A DNA stretch of 64,000 nt from assembly GCF_030056815.1 (NCBI RefSeq), contig NZ_JASHKR010000005.1:121600-185599 (forward strand). The letters run 5' to 3'. Of this stretch, positions 26,981 through 36,327 are shown piece by piece. Below the pieces are notes generated by a model. That model did no database searches. It saw only the letters and a list, made by a program, of their open reading frames with translations, and was not told the origin of the DNA. How positions within the stretch are numbered: the stretch's first letter is position 1; every line of letters begins with the position of its first letter. The translations under genes and the position numbers were made by a program. The stretch comes from Rhodococcus sp. IEGM 1379 (GTDB lineage: Bacteria; Actinomycetota; Actinomycetes; Mycobacteriales; Mycobacteriaceae).

Positions 26981-29251
26981 ATGACAGAAAATTCCGTAGT
27001 AGAGGTCGACGAAGGCGTGTTCGAATCCACCGCCGTGATCGACAACGGGTCCTTCGGTACCCGCACCATCCGTTTCGAGACCGGACGCCTTGCTCAGCAG
27101 GCTGCCGGCGCCGTCGTTGCATACCTGGACGACGAGACCATGCTGCTGTCCGCCACGACCGCCAGCAAGCACCCCAAGGAGCACTTCGACTTCTTCCCCC
27201 TCACGGTGGACGTCGAAGAGCGCATGTACGCCGCGGGCCGTATCCCCGGCTCGTTCTTCCGTCGTGAGGGACGCCCCTCCACCGACGCGATCCTCACCTG
27301 CCGCCTGATCGACCGGCCGCTGCGCCCGTCGTTCGTCGACGGTCTCCGTAACGAGATCCAGGTCGTCGTTACGGTCATGAGCCTCAACCCGCAGGATCTG
27401 TACGACGTCGTGGCTATCAACGCCGCTTCCGCGTCGACTCAGATTGCGGGCCTGCCGTTCTCCGGTCCCGTTGGTGGCGTGCGTGTTGCACTCATCTCCA
27501 CGGCTGAGAACAAGGCCGGCCAGTGGGTTGCCTTCCCGACCGTCGACCAGCTCGAAAATGCTGTCTTCGACATGGTCGTCGCCGGCCGCGTCGTTTCCGG
27601 CAGCGGTGACGATGCCGACGTCGCGATCATGATGGTCGAGGCCGAGGCCTCCGTCAACGTGATCGCGAAGGTCGCCGACGGCGCTCAGGCTCCGACCGAG
27701 TCCATCGTCGCCGAGGGCATCGAGGCATCGAAGCCGTTCATCGCTCGTCTGTGTGCTGCTCAGTCGGCACTCGCGTCCAAGGCTTCCAAGCCCACGGGCG
27801 ACTACAAGGTCTTCCCGGCTTACCAGGATGACGTCTTTGCTGCCGTTGAGGCTGCTGCAGCTGAAAAGCTCAATGCCGCACTGACAATCGCCGGCAAGCA
27901 GGAGCGCGACGACAAGACCGACGAGGTCAAGGTCGAGGTTCTCGAGCTCGTTGCACCCAACTTCGAGGGTCGCGAGAAGGAACTGGGAGCAGCGTTCCGC
28001 TCGCTCACCAAGAAGCTGGTTCGCCAGCGCATCCTGCGCGATCAGTTCCGCATCGACGGCCGCGGCATCACGGACATCCGTTCGCTGTCCGCCGAGGTTG
28101 CAATCATCCCGCGCGCACACGGCTCCGCACTGTTCGAGCGTGGCGAGACCCAGATCCTGGGCGTCACCACCCTCGACATGGTCAAGATGGCTCAGCAGGT
28201 CGACTCGCTCGGTCCCGAGACCAGCAAGCGCTACATGCACCATTACAACTTCCCGCCGTACTCCACCGGTGAGACGGGGCGCGTCGGCTCGCCGAAGCGT
28301 CGCGAAATCGGCCACGGCGCACTCGCAGAGCGCGCTCTCATGCCGGTTCTGCCCAGCGTCGAAGAGTTCCCGTACGCAATCCGTCAGGTCTCCGAGGCTC
28401 TGAGTTCCAACGGTTCCACCTCGATGGGTTCCGTGTGTGCTTCCACGCTCGCACTGCTCAACGCCGGTGTGCCGCTGAAGGCTCCGGTTGCCGGTATCGC
28501 AATGGGCCTCGTGTCCGACCAGGTCGACGGCGAAACCCGTTACGTGGCACTGACCGACATCCTCGGCGCCGAAGATGCTTTCGGTGACATGGACTTCAAG
28601 GTTGCCGGTACCAAGGACTTCGTCACGGCTCTGCAGCTCGACACGAAGCTCGACGGAATTCCGTCCAAGGTTCTGGCCGGCGCTTTGGCTCAGGCCAAGG
28701 ATGCTCGCACCACGATCCTCGAGGTCATGGCCGAGGCCATCGACACCCCGGACGAGATGAGCCCGTTCGCTCCCCGCGTGACGGCCATCAAGGTCCCCGT
28801 CGACAAGATCGGTGAGGTCATCGGCCCCAAGGGCAAGATGATCAACTCCATCACCGAGCAGACCGGTGCCAGCATTTCCATCGAAGACGACGGCACTGTG
28901 TTCGTCGGCGCCACCGATGGACCGTCTGCACAGGCCGCGATCGACATGATCAACGCCATTGCCAACCCGCAGCTCCCCAAGGTCGGCGAGCGGTTCCTGG
29001 GCACGGTCGTCAAGACCACCGCCTTCGGTGCCTTCGTTTCGCTCCTGCCGGGTCGCGACGGATTGGTTCACATCTCCAAGCTGGGCAGCGGCAAGCGTAT
29101 TGCCAAGGTCGAAGACGTGGTCAACGTCGGATCCAAGATCCGCGTCGAGATCGCCGACATCGATGCTCGCGGCAAGATCTCGCTGATCCCCGTCGAAGAG
29201 GGCAACGACGAGGCTGCAGCTCCCGTAGCTGAAGAGGCTGCTTCCGAGTAA
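26981..29251 (+). CDS. pnp: Polyribonucleotide nucleotidyltransferase (PNPase/GpsI)
   Basis: A 756-residue PNPase, the phosphorolytic 3'-5' exoribonuclease of RNA decay. Two RNase PH-like domains (first with [20 protein letters not shown], second with [19 protein letters not shown] and the [11 protein letters not shown] block) flank a helical domain. KH ([12 protein letters not shown]) and S1 ([18 protein letters not shown]) domains follow. The ATG at 26981 follows a GAGAGGGA site; the in-frame GTG at 26927 is leader. The protein ends with an acidic-Ala tail. Confidence 0.97.
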   Translation: MTENSVVEVDEGVFESTAVIDNGSFGTRTIRFETGRLAQQAAGAVVAYLDDETMLLSATTASKHPKEHFDFFPLTVDVEERMYAAGRIPGSFFRREGRPSTDAILTCRLIDRPLRPSFVDGLRNEIQVVVTVMSLNPQDLYDVVAINAASASTQIAGLPFSGPVGGVRVALISTAENKAGQWVAFPTVDQLENAVFDMVVAGRVVSGSGDDADVAIMMVEAEASVNVIAKVADGAQAPTESIVAEGIEASKPFIARLCAAQSALASKASKPTGDYKVFPAYQDDVFAAVEAAAAEKLNAALTIAGKQERDDKTDEVKVEVLELVAPNFEGREKELGAAFRSLTKKLVRQRILRDQFRIDGRGITDIRSLSAEVAIIPRAHGSALFERGETQILGVTTLDMVKMAQQVDSLGPETSKRYMHHYNFPPYSTGETGRVGSPKRREIGHGALAERALMPVLPSVEEFPYAIRQVSEALSSNGSTSMGSVCASTLALLNAGVPLKAPVAGIAMGLVSDQVDGETRYVALTDILGAEDAFGDMDFKVAGTKDFVTALQLDTKLDGIPSKVLAGALAQAKDARTTILEVMAEAIDTPDEMSPFAPRVTAIKVPVDKIGEVIGPKGKMINSITEQTGASISIEDDGTVFVGATDGPSAQAAIDMINAIANPQLPKVGERFLGTVVKTTAFGAFVSLLPGRDGLVHISKLGSGKRIAKVEDVVNVGSKIRVEIADIDARGKISLIPVEEGNDEAAAPVAEEAASE

Positions 29252-29262
29252 GCATCTTCACT

Positions 29263-29298
29263 CAGCGGCCCCGTGCGGATTTTCGTACGGGGCCGCTG
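29263..29298 (+). terminator. Hairpin terminator after pnp
   Basis: A 15-bp stem with one GU pair (29263-29277 with 29284-29298) and a 6-nt loop lies 11 bp after the pnp stop. It is very GC-rich and lacks a following T-run. Confidence 0.75.
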
Positions 29299-29399
29299 GC
29301 GTAAAGTTCCTTTCGCCGTGGCGACCACGCGGTGTTCTTCCCAAAATTCTCCAGCCCAACTTTTCCACCCAACTTCTTCAAGGACCGTTGACACACTTC

Positions 29400-30746
29400 A
29401 TGGCCAAGACCGCGCGCAGTCGTACAACTGCACTGAAATCCCCGATCGACGCGCAAGCTCCCGAGTCCGGAGTCCAGCGGACGGTCCTGCCCGGTGGACT
29501 CCGTGTAGTCACCGAGTTCATTCCTGGCGTGCGCAGCGCTTCGGTCGGCGTCTGGGTTGGTGTCGGATCGCGCGACGAGCAGCCGAGTGTTGCGGGCGCG
29601 GCACACTTCCTCGAGCACCTTCTGTTCAAATCGACTCCGTCGCGAACTGCGCTCGATATCGCACAGGTCATGGACGGTGTCGGCGGAGAGCTCAACGCAT
29701 TCACGTCCAAAGAGCACACGTGCTTTTACGCGCATGTGATCGACGAGGACCTGCCGATGGCAGTGGATCTTGTTGCGGACGTCGTTCTTCGTGGCCGGTG
29801 CCGTACCGCGGATGTCGATATCGAGCGGCAAGTAGTTCTCGAAGAGATCGCGATGCGCGACGACGATCCGGAAGACCTTCTCGGCGACGCGTTCATAACA
29901 GCGTTGTTCGGTGATCATCCGGTGGGGCGTCCCATCATCGGCAGTGTGGAATCGATTGAATCGATGACCCGCAGTCAGTTGCATTCTTTCCATGTGCGCC
30001 GGTACACGCCGCAGCGGATGGTTCTTGCTGTGGCCGGAAACGTCGACCACAAGCAGGTTGTGACGTTGGCCAGGCGCGCATTTGCCGGGCATCTCGAGCG
30101 CGGTGTGAAGCCTGCTCCGCGTCGTGAGGGAACATTGCGGCTGCGTACGATGCCCGAACTGAGCTTGACCCATCGTGACAGCGAGCAGGTTCACCTGGCG
30201 CTCGGCGTGCGGGCATTCGGGCGTCACGAAGGTCATCGCTGGGCATTGTCAGTGCTCAACACTGCTGTGGGTGGCGGCCTGAGTTCTCGTCTGTTCCAAG
30301 AGATTCGGGAACAGCGGGGCCTCGCGTACTCCGTTTACTCGGGCGTCGATACCTTTGCCGATACCGGAGCGTTTTCGGTGTATGCGGGCTGTCAGCCCGA
30401 AAACCTCGGCGAGGTCACCACGGTAATCCGCGAGGTTCTGGCGCAGGTTGCGGTGGGCGGCATCACCGATGCCGAAATTGCTCGCGCCAAGGGTGCTCTC
30501 CGGGGCAGTTTGGTCCTGTCCCTTGAAGATTCTGGTTCGCGAATGACCCGAATCGGCCGTAGTGAACTCAATTACGGCAACCATCGCAGTGTGGCGCAAA
30601 CCTTGGCCACCATCGACGCGGTCACTGCCGAAGAAGTTCTCGAAGTAGCTCAGGTGCTACTGACGCGTCCGTTCGCGGCTGCTGTAGTCGGACCGTACAA
30701 GCGCGTGCGGGACCTTCCGGCTTCGGTGCGCGGGATTGTTGGGTAA
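29400..30746 (+). CDS. pepR: M16 family zinc metallopeptidase (PepR-like)
   Basis: A 448-residue M16 (insulinase/processing-peptidase-like) protein. The inverted zinc motif HFLEH is present (about residue 66), followed by FTSKEHTCFYAHV and the distal Glu in VLEEIAMRDDDPED. The C-terminal half has the usual GGGLSSRLFQEIREQRGLAYSV. It matches the gene after pnp in M. tuberculosis (Rv2782c, pepR). I place the start at ATG 29400. A TTG at 29388 follows an AAGGA sequence and would add four residues; either is possible. Its substrate is not known to me. Confidence 0.92.
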   Translation: MAKTARSRTTALKSPIDAQAPESGVQRTVLPGGLRVVTEFIPGVRSASVGVWVGVGSRDEQPSVAGAAHFLEHLLFKSTPSRTALDIAQVMDGVGGELNAFTSKEHTCFYAHVIDEDLPMAVDLVADVVLRGRCRTADVDIERQVVLEEIAMRDDDPEDLLGDAFITALFGDHPVGRPIIGSVESIESMTRSQLHSFHVRRYTPQRMVLAVAGNVDHKQVVTLARRAFAGHLERGVKPAPRREGTLRLRTMPELSLTHRDSEQVHLALGVRAFGRHEGHRWALSVLNTAVGGGLSSRLFQEIREQRGLAYSVYSGVDTFADTGAFSVYAGCQPENLGEVTTVIREVLAQVAVGGITDAEIARAKGALRGSLVLSLEDSGSRMTRIGRSELNYGNHRSVAQTLATIDAVTAEEVLEVAQVLLTRPFAAAVVGPYKRVRDLPASVRGIVG

Positions 30747-30777
30747 TTAGTCGGTTCAACGAAATCGAGGTAGGCAG

Positions 30778-31884
30778 TTGAAGATTCGCGGCGGCGTGCT
30801 GGAAGAGATCGGTCGCAGCCGGCCGTATGCATCCTCACTTCCCATCTCGGTGTCCGAACTCGAGCTGGATCCGCCCGGAAATGGTGAGATCCTCGTCAAG
30901 ATCGAGGCGGCCGGACTGTGTCACTCCGATCTTTCCGTGGTGGACGGCAATCGCGTTCGCCCCGTGCCGATGCTGTTGGGGCATGAGGCTGCCGGCCGGA
31001 TACTTCAGGTCGGGGAGGGTGCCGACGATTTAGCCGTCGGTACTCGCGTTGTCATGACGTTCCTTCCTCGTTGTGGTGAGTGTGCGGGATGTGCCGCTGA
31101 TGGTCGGCTGCCCTGCACGGTGGGCGGGGCAGCTAACAACGAAGGAAGCTTGCTCGGCGGTGCTCACCGGTTGCGCCGCGGCAATGAGATCGTCAAGCAT
31201 CACCTCGGAGTCTCGGGCTTTGCGACGCATGCTGTAGTGAACGCCAAATCCGTAGTCGCAGTCGAGGACGACGTTCCGCCGGACATCGCGGCAGTGCTGG
31301 GCTGCGCTGTATTGACCGGTGGGGGAGCCTTGCTCAACGCAGCCCGGCCACGCCCGACTGACACCGTCATGGTGTTCGGGTTGGGCGGCGTCGGGATGGC
31401 CGCGATTCTGACTGCCCGTGCGCTGGGGGTGGAGACTGTGATCGGAGTCGATACCCTCGAATCGAAGTTGGCTCAGGCAATAGATATGGGTGCGACGCAG
31501 GTATTCACCCCGGCAGGTTTGACGGACTCGGGCCTTCGAGCGGACATCGTCGTCGAGGCTGCCGGAAACGCGCGAGCGTTCGAGGCTGCTGTGGCGGCAA
31601 CTGCGCCCGGCGGGACCACGGTCACGGTCGGATTGCCGGGGCCCGATGCGCGTTCCTCGATCTCGCCGTTGGGTTTGGTGGCCGAAGCTCGCACCATCAT
31701 CGGGAGCTACCTCGGGTCAGCTGTGCCGGCCCGAGATATTCCCATTTACGCGCAATTGTGGCGCGACGGAAAGTTGCCCGTCGAGAAGCTGATCTCTTCC
31801 CGAATCGCTCTGGACGACGTCAATGCGGGGATGGATGAACTCGCCGACGGCAAGGCGATCCGGCAAGTCATCATGTTCGACTGA
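30778..31884 (+). CDS. Zinc-dependent alcohol dehydrogenase (MDR family)
   Basis: A 368-residue medium-chain dehydrogenase. Catalytic zinc ligands are in GLCHSDL and LLGHEAAG, the four structural-zinc cysteines in CGECAGCAADGRLPC, and the Rossmann motif is GLGGVGMAAIL followed by the Asp of VIGVDT, indicating NAD(H). It should oxidise an alcohol or reduce an aldehyde; the class is close to AdhC/AdhD-type (glutathione-independent) enzymes. The TTG at 30778 is accepted because GAGGTAG lies 7 bp upstream. It is 31 bp after pepR and may be co-transcribed. Confidence 0.9.
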   Translation: MKIRGGVLEEIGRSRPYASSLPISVSELELDPPGNGEILVKIEAAGLCHSDLSVVDGNRVRPVPMLLGHEAAGRILQVGEGADDLAVGTRVVMTFLPRCGECAGCAADGRLPCTVGGAANNEGSLLGGAHRLRRGNEIVKHHLGVSGFATHAVVNAKSVVAVEDDVPPDIAAVLGCAVLTGGGALLNAARPRPTDTVMVFGLGGVGMAAILTARALGVETVIGVDTLESKLAQAIDMGATQVFTPAGLTDSGLRADIVVEAAGNARAFEAAVAATAPGGTTVTVGLPGPDARSSISPLGLVAEARTIIGSYLGSAVPARDIPIYAQLWRDGKLPVEKLISSRIALDDVNAGMDELADGKAIRQVIMFD

Positions 31885-32070
31885 TCTTGCACACTAATTC
31901 CACTTCACCGGCGAAAATGCCCGGGGTGTTCCGACGATCGCAGCCGAAACCGTTCGCTCGAGTGTTACCCGCTGTAACGCAATCGACGTACTCGACGACT
32001 TCAGTTGTGACGTTACGTTCTGCCCTGGGGGTCGGTCGGTACGTTTTCCGGAGTGAATTGGGGAGTAGAT

Positions 32071-33795
32071 ATGGCTGTACGTGGGTTCTTTTCACGACAT
32101 CGAATACTTGCGGGCGCAGTTGCGCCCGCAGCGCTCGGCGTGGCTGCGCTGGTCGCGGTCGCAGTTGCCGTGGACTCGCCGCAGTCCCGCGATATCGACA
32201 CCGAACTGACGGCATCGGTCACCGAGTGCCACGACATGGTGAGTATTGCCGTTGCCGGTCGGCATGACACACCTGACCCGACGACGGTCAAGATGCTTCT
32301 AGGCGCAGACAACAAGCCGTTGCCGGCGGCACTGTCGGGCGACTACTCCAGTGAGCGCGTCGATCAGGTGATCAACCCGGCCGGTTCGGTCAATACGGTG
32401 GCCAAGCCCGATTCGTACGCGGCGGTGTACATCGCGTATCCCGCAAACATGGCTACCTATGAAGATGCCGTCGCCGAAGGCGCAGCCAATACTCAATCCG
32501 TCATGAGTGCCATCTCGAAGGCGTGCCCGAACACCCAGTTCTCGATCGTCGGATACAGCGAAGGCGCAGACGTCGTCCGCCGCGTAGCCATGGGTATCGG
32601 TACGCAGAAGGACAACGAGTTCGGTGTCAGCGCCGACAAGGTTGTCGGTGTGGTGCTGCTCGCCGACGCGGGCCGTCAGGAAGGCGACGGTACGTTCCTC
32701 GGCGCGAAGAATCCCTTCACGAACCCGGACAACTTCGACAAGAAGTACCAGAACGGAACATCGGCGACACCGGGCCAGGGTGCACTCCCGGATACCGCAG
32801 GCGGTTTCGGAAAGCTGAACGGCAAGGTCGCTTCGTTCTGTTCCGACGGTGACTTCACTTGTTCGGCTCCGGAGAACATCTCCTTGCTGATCTTGGCCGC
32901 GAACGTCGGTCGGCAATTGAACGTCGACCAATTGGAATCGCAGGGCCTCACGCCGACGACGGGTCAAGATGTCGCGGTTGTATTCAGTGAGATCATGTTC
33001 AAGGCATTCAACGATATTTCGTCTCAGCCGGATTGGATGCAGAGCGACGAGACGTTCATGGACGTGCTGCTGAAGGTGTCGACTCCGGGGTACAAGCCGG
33101 GTACGACGGACACCGTGACGCCGGTCGCCAAGGACGGCACGATTTCAGCGGAGAAAGTGTCGCCGCTGGCATATCTGCCGCAGAAGCTGTTCAAGGAGAT
33201 CGTGGGACTGATCGCTACCAACCAGAACACGATTCCGGTGATCATGAGCGATCCGTACCAGATGACACTTGCTCCCGGTGTCGGCCATCACTTCGACTAC
33301 TGGACTGACGCTGACACTGCCAATGGCAAGACGTTGACGTCGGCGCAGTACGCGGCAGCATGGCTCACCTACCTTGCGCAGCAGGCAAAGGACGGCAAGC
33401 CCGTTGACACGACGGCAAAGCCGACCCCCGAACAGCTTGCCGCTGCCGTCGATCTGTACATGGCAAATGGTGGCGGTGAGGGCGGAGCCACTGCCGGAAA
33501 TGGCACGACGACCGACACCACTTCCGAGTCCGGTCAGGCCCCCAGTGGGACCACCGGTTCGGCGCAATCTTCGGGCGCTGCCGCAACGCCGTCGCAGGCA
33601 CCTGCTGCGGGATCGGCTTCGGCAACGTCGAGTGCCGTCGCTTCACCGACCGGATCGGTAGCACCGACCTCGGGTGCGGCAGTAACGAGCGCTCCGACGT
33701 CGCAGGCTGCGAGCTCGGACGCAGCAGTCACGTCCACCACCGGCGCGACAACGACGACAACCACGACGACAACCACGAAGGCTCCGGCCAACTGA
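32071..33795 (+). CDS. Secreted cutinase-family serine esterase with Thr/Ser/Ala-rich tail
   Basis: A 574-residue exported protein of the cutinase (alpha/beta hydrolase) family. An N-terminal hydrophobic segment (residues ~12-35) acts as signal or anchor. The nucleophile motif is GYSEG, the catalytic Asp lies in CSDGDFTC with disulphide cysteines, and the His in GVGHHFDYW, much further along than in short cutinases. Between them is an extra ~170-residue segment. Residues after ~470 are low-complexity Ser/Thr/Ala/Gly ending in about ten Thr, looking like a wall-spanning or glycosylated tail. In mycolate bacteria such enzymes cleave lipid esters. The ATG at 32071 follows GGGGAG. A 19-bp-stem terminator ends the gene. 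Confidence 0.85.
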   Translation: MAVRGFFSRHRILAGAVAPAALGVAALVAVAVAVDSPQSRDIDTELTASVTECHDMVSIAVAGRHDTPDPTTVKMLLGADNKPLPAALSGDYSSERVDQVINPAGSVNTVAKPDSYAAVYIAYPANMATYEDAVAEGAANTQSVMSAISKACPNTQFSIVGYSEGADVVRRVAMGIGTQKDNEFGVSADKVVGVVLLADAGRQEGDGTFLGAKNPFTNPDNFDKKYQNGTSATPGQGALPDTAGGFGKLNGKVASFCSDGDFTCSAPENISLLILAANVGRQLNVDQLESQGLTPTTGQDVAVVFSEIMFKAFNDISSQPDWMQSDETFMDVLLKVSTPGYKPGTTDTVTPVAKDGTISAEKVSPLAYLPQKLFKEIVGLIATNQNTIPVIMSDPYQMTLAPGVGHHFDYWTDADTANGKTLTSAQYAAAWLTYLAQQAKDGKPVDTTAKPTPEQLAAAVDLYMANGGGEGGATAGNGTTTDTTSESGQAPSGTTGSAQSSGAAATPSQAPAAGSASATSSAVASPTGSVAPTSGAAVTSAPTSQAASSDAAVTSTTGATTTTTTTTTTKAPAN

Positions 33796-33814
33796 CCTTC
33801 GTCAATAGCACTGC

Positions 33815-33861
33815 AGCAGGCTGCGATCCGCACAATGTGCGGATCGCAGCCTGCTTTTTTG
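33815..33861 (+). terminator. Strong rho-independent terminator
   Basis: A perfect 19-bp stem (33815-33833 with 33837-33855), a 3-nt loop and a run of six T follow the cutinase gene by 19 bp. It isolates the hydrogenase locus from upstream transcription. Confidence 0.92.
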
Positions 33862-33934
33862 TGTTTGCTCTGTTTTCGACAGTGGGTGGCGCTTATCGTG
33901 GAATGCACGATCGATCTCGAAATGTGGGTCTGCC

Positions 33935-34264
33935 GTGCATGAATTGTCGATTGCCCAGAGTGTGGTCGACGCAGTGTGCGAGCGCGCCGGGGATCGAAAG
34001 ATCCTCACCGTTCGCCTCGAGGTCGGTCGGTTGTGCGCCGTAGTTCCCGATTCGTTGTTGTTCTGCTTCGACGTTGTGACCGCGGGTACTCACGCGGAGG
34101 GTGCCAGCTTGTGTATCGACGAGGTCCCGGCCAGTGCACGGTGTAGAGCGTGCGGCGACTCGTTTTCACCGCCGGACATGTTTCTTCTGTGTCCGTGTGG
34201 CAGCGCCGACGTCGAGGTTCTTGCCGGCCATGAGCTGCGAATATTGTCGATGGAAGTGAGCTGA
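33935..34264 (+). CDS. hypA: Hydrogenase nickel incorporation protein HypA
   Basis: A 109-residue HypA, the nickel metallochaperone that works with HypB on the large subunit. The N-terminal MHELS nickel site is exact. The zinc site is CRACG then CPCG, so the second pair is CxC-like rather than CPxCG, as in some other actinobacterial HypA proteins I remember. The GTG start at 33935 is fixed by the need for MHE at the terminus. It is the first gene of the locus, 73 bp after the terminator; hypB starts two bases after its stop. Confidence 0.93.
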   Translation: MHELSIAQSVVDAVCERAGDRKILTVRLEVGRLCAVVPDSLLFCFDVVTAGTHAEGASLCIDEVPASARCRACGDSFSPPDMFLLCPCGSADVEVLAGHELRILSMEVS

Positions 34265-34266
34265 TC

Positions 34267-35046
34267 ATGTGTGCGACGTGCGGCTGCGGGGAGAGTGCAG
34301 GAGTGCGGGTTTCTGACTCTGCGCACAGCCATGACCATGACCATGGCCATGGCGATTTGCACCATCATCCGCACAGCGAGACTGTGGTTCTGGAACAACG
34401 GGTATTGGCCAAGAACGACGAACTGGCTGCGCGGAATCGAGAATGGATGCGGACTCGCGGGATCTCCGCGCTCAATGTCATGAGTTCTCCCGGCGCCGGG
34501 AAAACCACCTTGCTGGTTCGCACGATCAATGATCTCGGTGGCAGGTTTCCCATTGCTGTCATCGAAGGAGATCAGGAGACTCAGCTCGACGCCGAGCGAG
34601 TTCGCGCCACGGGATCAACTGTTGTGCAAGTGAATACGGGTCCAGGATGCCATCTGGATGCCGACATGATCGATCGTGCGCTTGCGGTGAGTCGTCCGGT
34701 CGACGGGTCGCTACTCTTGATCGAGAATGTCGGAAACCTAGTCTGCCCGGCACTTTTCGACCTCGGCGAGGAAGGCAAGGTTGTCCTAATTTCGACGCCG
34801 GAGGGTGTCGACAAGCCTGTGAAGTACCCACACATCTTTGCTGTTGCGGATCTGGTGATCATCAACAAGATCGATCTGCTGCCGTACGTGGAATTCGATG
34901 TCGAGGCTTGTGTCCGGCAAGCTGAAGCGCTCAATCCTGCTGTGCGCGTTCTGACTTTGTCGGCGACAACGGGTGAAGGTCTGCCCGAGTGGTACAGCTG
35001 GATCGGTGCTCGTATGGGCCTGGCGCCGGTGGCCGTTGACAACTGA
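34267..35046 (+). CDS. hypB: Hydrogenase nickel incorporation GTPase HypB
   Basis: A 259-residue HypB. It starts with the high-affinity nickel motif CATCGCG, then a His/Asp-rich nickel-storing stretch (residues ~20-38). The P-loop is SSPGAGKTTL, with later switch and G4 motifs in IEGDQET and NKIDLLPY. The CH residues of the dimer metal site are in GPGCHLDAD. It hydrolyses GTP to drive Ni insertion with HypA. Two bases separate it from hypA. Confidence 0.96.
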   Translation: MCATCGCGESAGVRVSDSAHSHDHDHGHGDLHHHPHSETVVLEQRVLAKNDELAARNREWMRTRGISALNVMSSPGAGKTTLLVRTINDLGGRFPIAVIEGDQETQLDAERVRATGSTVVQVNTGPGCHLDADMIDRALAVSRPVDGSLLLIENVGNLVCPALFDLGEEGKVVLISTPEGVDKPVKYPHIFAVADLVIINKIDLLPYVEFDVEACVRQAEALNPAVRVLTLSATTGEGLPEWYSWIGARMGLAPVAVDN

Positions 35047-35133
35047 TGTGCTCGGGTAGTTAATGAAATGAGTGGGTGCCACAGAAGAGGGCCGATTATC
35101 GGTTCGGGTGGCGTTCGATACCGGCGGCAGTTC

Positions 35134-35161
35134 GACCCGGTGGAACAGACCCGGTGGAACA
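35134..35161 (+). repeat. Perfect 14-bp tandem duplication before hhyS
   Basis: GACCCGGTGGAACA stands twice in a row (35134-35147, 35148-35161) in the 148-bp gap between hypB and the small-subunit gene. The unit is not a multiple of three, which supports a non-coding status and a later start for the small subunit. Confidence 0.9.
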
Positions 35162-35194
35162 CATGGTGCCGTCGCACACGTGAAAGCGGCTGAC

Positions 35195-36268
35195 ATGGAT
35201 ACTCGAATCGAGACTGCTGAGACCGCAGCAGCCAAGGCAGAAGAAACTCTGATCCATGTTCTGTGGATCAACGCCGGACTCAGTTGTGACGGAGATTCAG
35301 TGGCGTTGACCGCCGCCACACAACCGAGCGTCGAAGAAATTGCACTCGGTGCGCTACCCGGATTACCCAAGGTTGCGATGCACTGGCCGCTCATCGACTT
35401 CGAGTGTGGCCCCGAGGGTGGTGCCGACGATTTCCTGGAGTGGTTCCGGAAAGCCGACCGTGGTGAATTGGAACCGTTTGTCCTTGTCGTCGAGGGTTCG
35501 ATACCGAACGAGAAGTTACACGACGAGGGCTACTGGTGCGGATTCGGAAATAACCCGGAGACCGGGCAACCCATCACGACGAGTGAATGGCTGGACCGGT
35601 TGGCACCCAAGGCGACGGCCGTGGTGGCTGTCGGCACATGCGCGACGTACGGCGGTATCCACGCGATGGCGGGCAATCCGACCGGTGCGATGGGGGTGCC
35701 GGACTACCTGGGGTGGGATTGGAAGTCGAAGGCCGGCATTCCGATTGTGTGTGTGCCGGGCTGCCCGATCCAGCCGGACAACCTCTCTGAGACATTGACC
35801 TACCTGCTGTACATGGCTACTGATCAGGCGCCCATGATCCCCCTCGACGAATCGCTACGGCCGCAATGGTTGTTCGGTGCGACCGTGCATGAGGGTTGTG
35901 ATCGCGGCGGGTATTACGAGCAAGGTGAGTTTGCGACGGAATACGGTTCACCCAAGTGCATCGTCAAGTTGGGCTGCTGGGGTCCGGTCGTGAAATGCAA
36001 TGTGCCCAAACGAGGTTGGATAAACGGTGTGGGGGGCTGTCCCAATGTCGGTGGTATTTGCATCGGCTGCACGATGCCGGGATTCCCGGACAAGTTCATG
36101 CCGTTCATGGATGAACCACCTGGCGGCAAACTGTCGACAAACGCTGTTGGCCTGTACGGCACCGTGATTCACAGTCTGCGACGAATTACCGGAAGCACGT
36201 TGGATCACGAGCCGCACTGGCGTGAACGTGGATCGACGTTGCTCACCGGCGCAATTCGAACGTGGTGA
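35195..36268 (+). CDS. hhyS: Group 1h [NiFe]-hydrogenase small subunit
   Basis: A ~357-residue small subunit that carries three iron-sulfur clusters and passes electrons away from the active site. The sequence closely follows the mycobacterial Hhy/actinobacterial hydrogenase: LIHVLWINAGLSCDGDSVAL, HWPLIDFECGP, VVAVGTCATYGG, CVPGCPIQPDN, and late CWGPVVKCNVPKRG and GGICIGCTMPGFPDKF. The proximal site has Cys-x-x-Asp (CDGD) in place of Cys-x-x-Cys, as known for the O2-tolerant actinobacterial enzyme. I choose ATG 35195; GTG 35180 is close, and frames upstream cross a tandem duplication. There is no Tat signal, so it is cytoplasmic-side. Known members oxidise atmospheric H2. Confidence 0.95.
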   Translation: MDTRIETAETAAAKAEETLIHVLWINAGLSCDGDSVALTAATQPSVEEIALGALPGLPKVAMHWPLIDFECGPEGGADDFLEWFRKADRGELEPFVLVVEGSIPNEKLHDEGYWCGFGNNPETGQPITTSEWLDRLAPKATAVVAVGTCATYGGIHAMAGNPTGAMGVPDYLGWDWKSKAGIPIVCVPGCPIQPDNLSETLTYLLYMATDQAPMIPLDESLRPQWLFGATVHEGCDRGGYYEQGEFATEYGSPKCIVKLGCWGPVVKCNVPKRGWINGVGGCPNVGGICIGCTMPGFPDKFMPFMDEPPGGKLSTNAVGLYGTVIHSLRRITGSTLDHEPHWRERGSTLLTGAIRTW

Positions 36269-36327
36269 CGGGCTCACTCTACGAACGGCAAACTCTAGGT
36301 TTCGACTTTTTCTGGGAGGCACTGAAC

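Noticed and set aside
26641..26984. Two overlapping small plus-strand frames before pnp (109 and 100 codons)
   Set aside because: No ribosome site, Arg/Gly-rich composition, and overlap with each other and with the pnp leader.
26864..29071. 735-codon minus-strand open frame opposite pnp
   Set aside because: Mirror of highly biased pnp codons; product rich in Asp/Gly/Val with no recognisable domain.
31964..31978. GTTAC-N5-GTAAC dyad before the cutinase gene
   Set aside because: Arms too short and no regulator near, so chance is likely.
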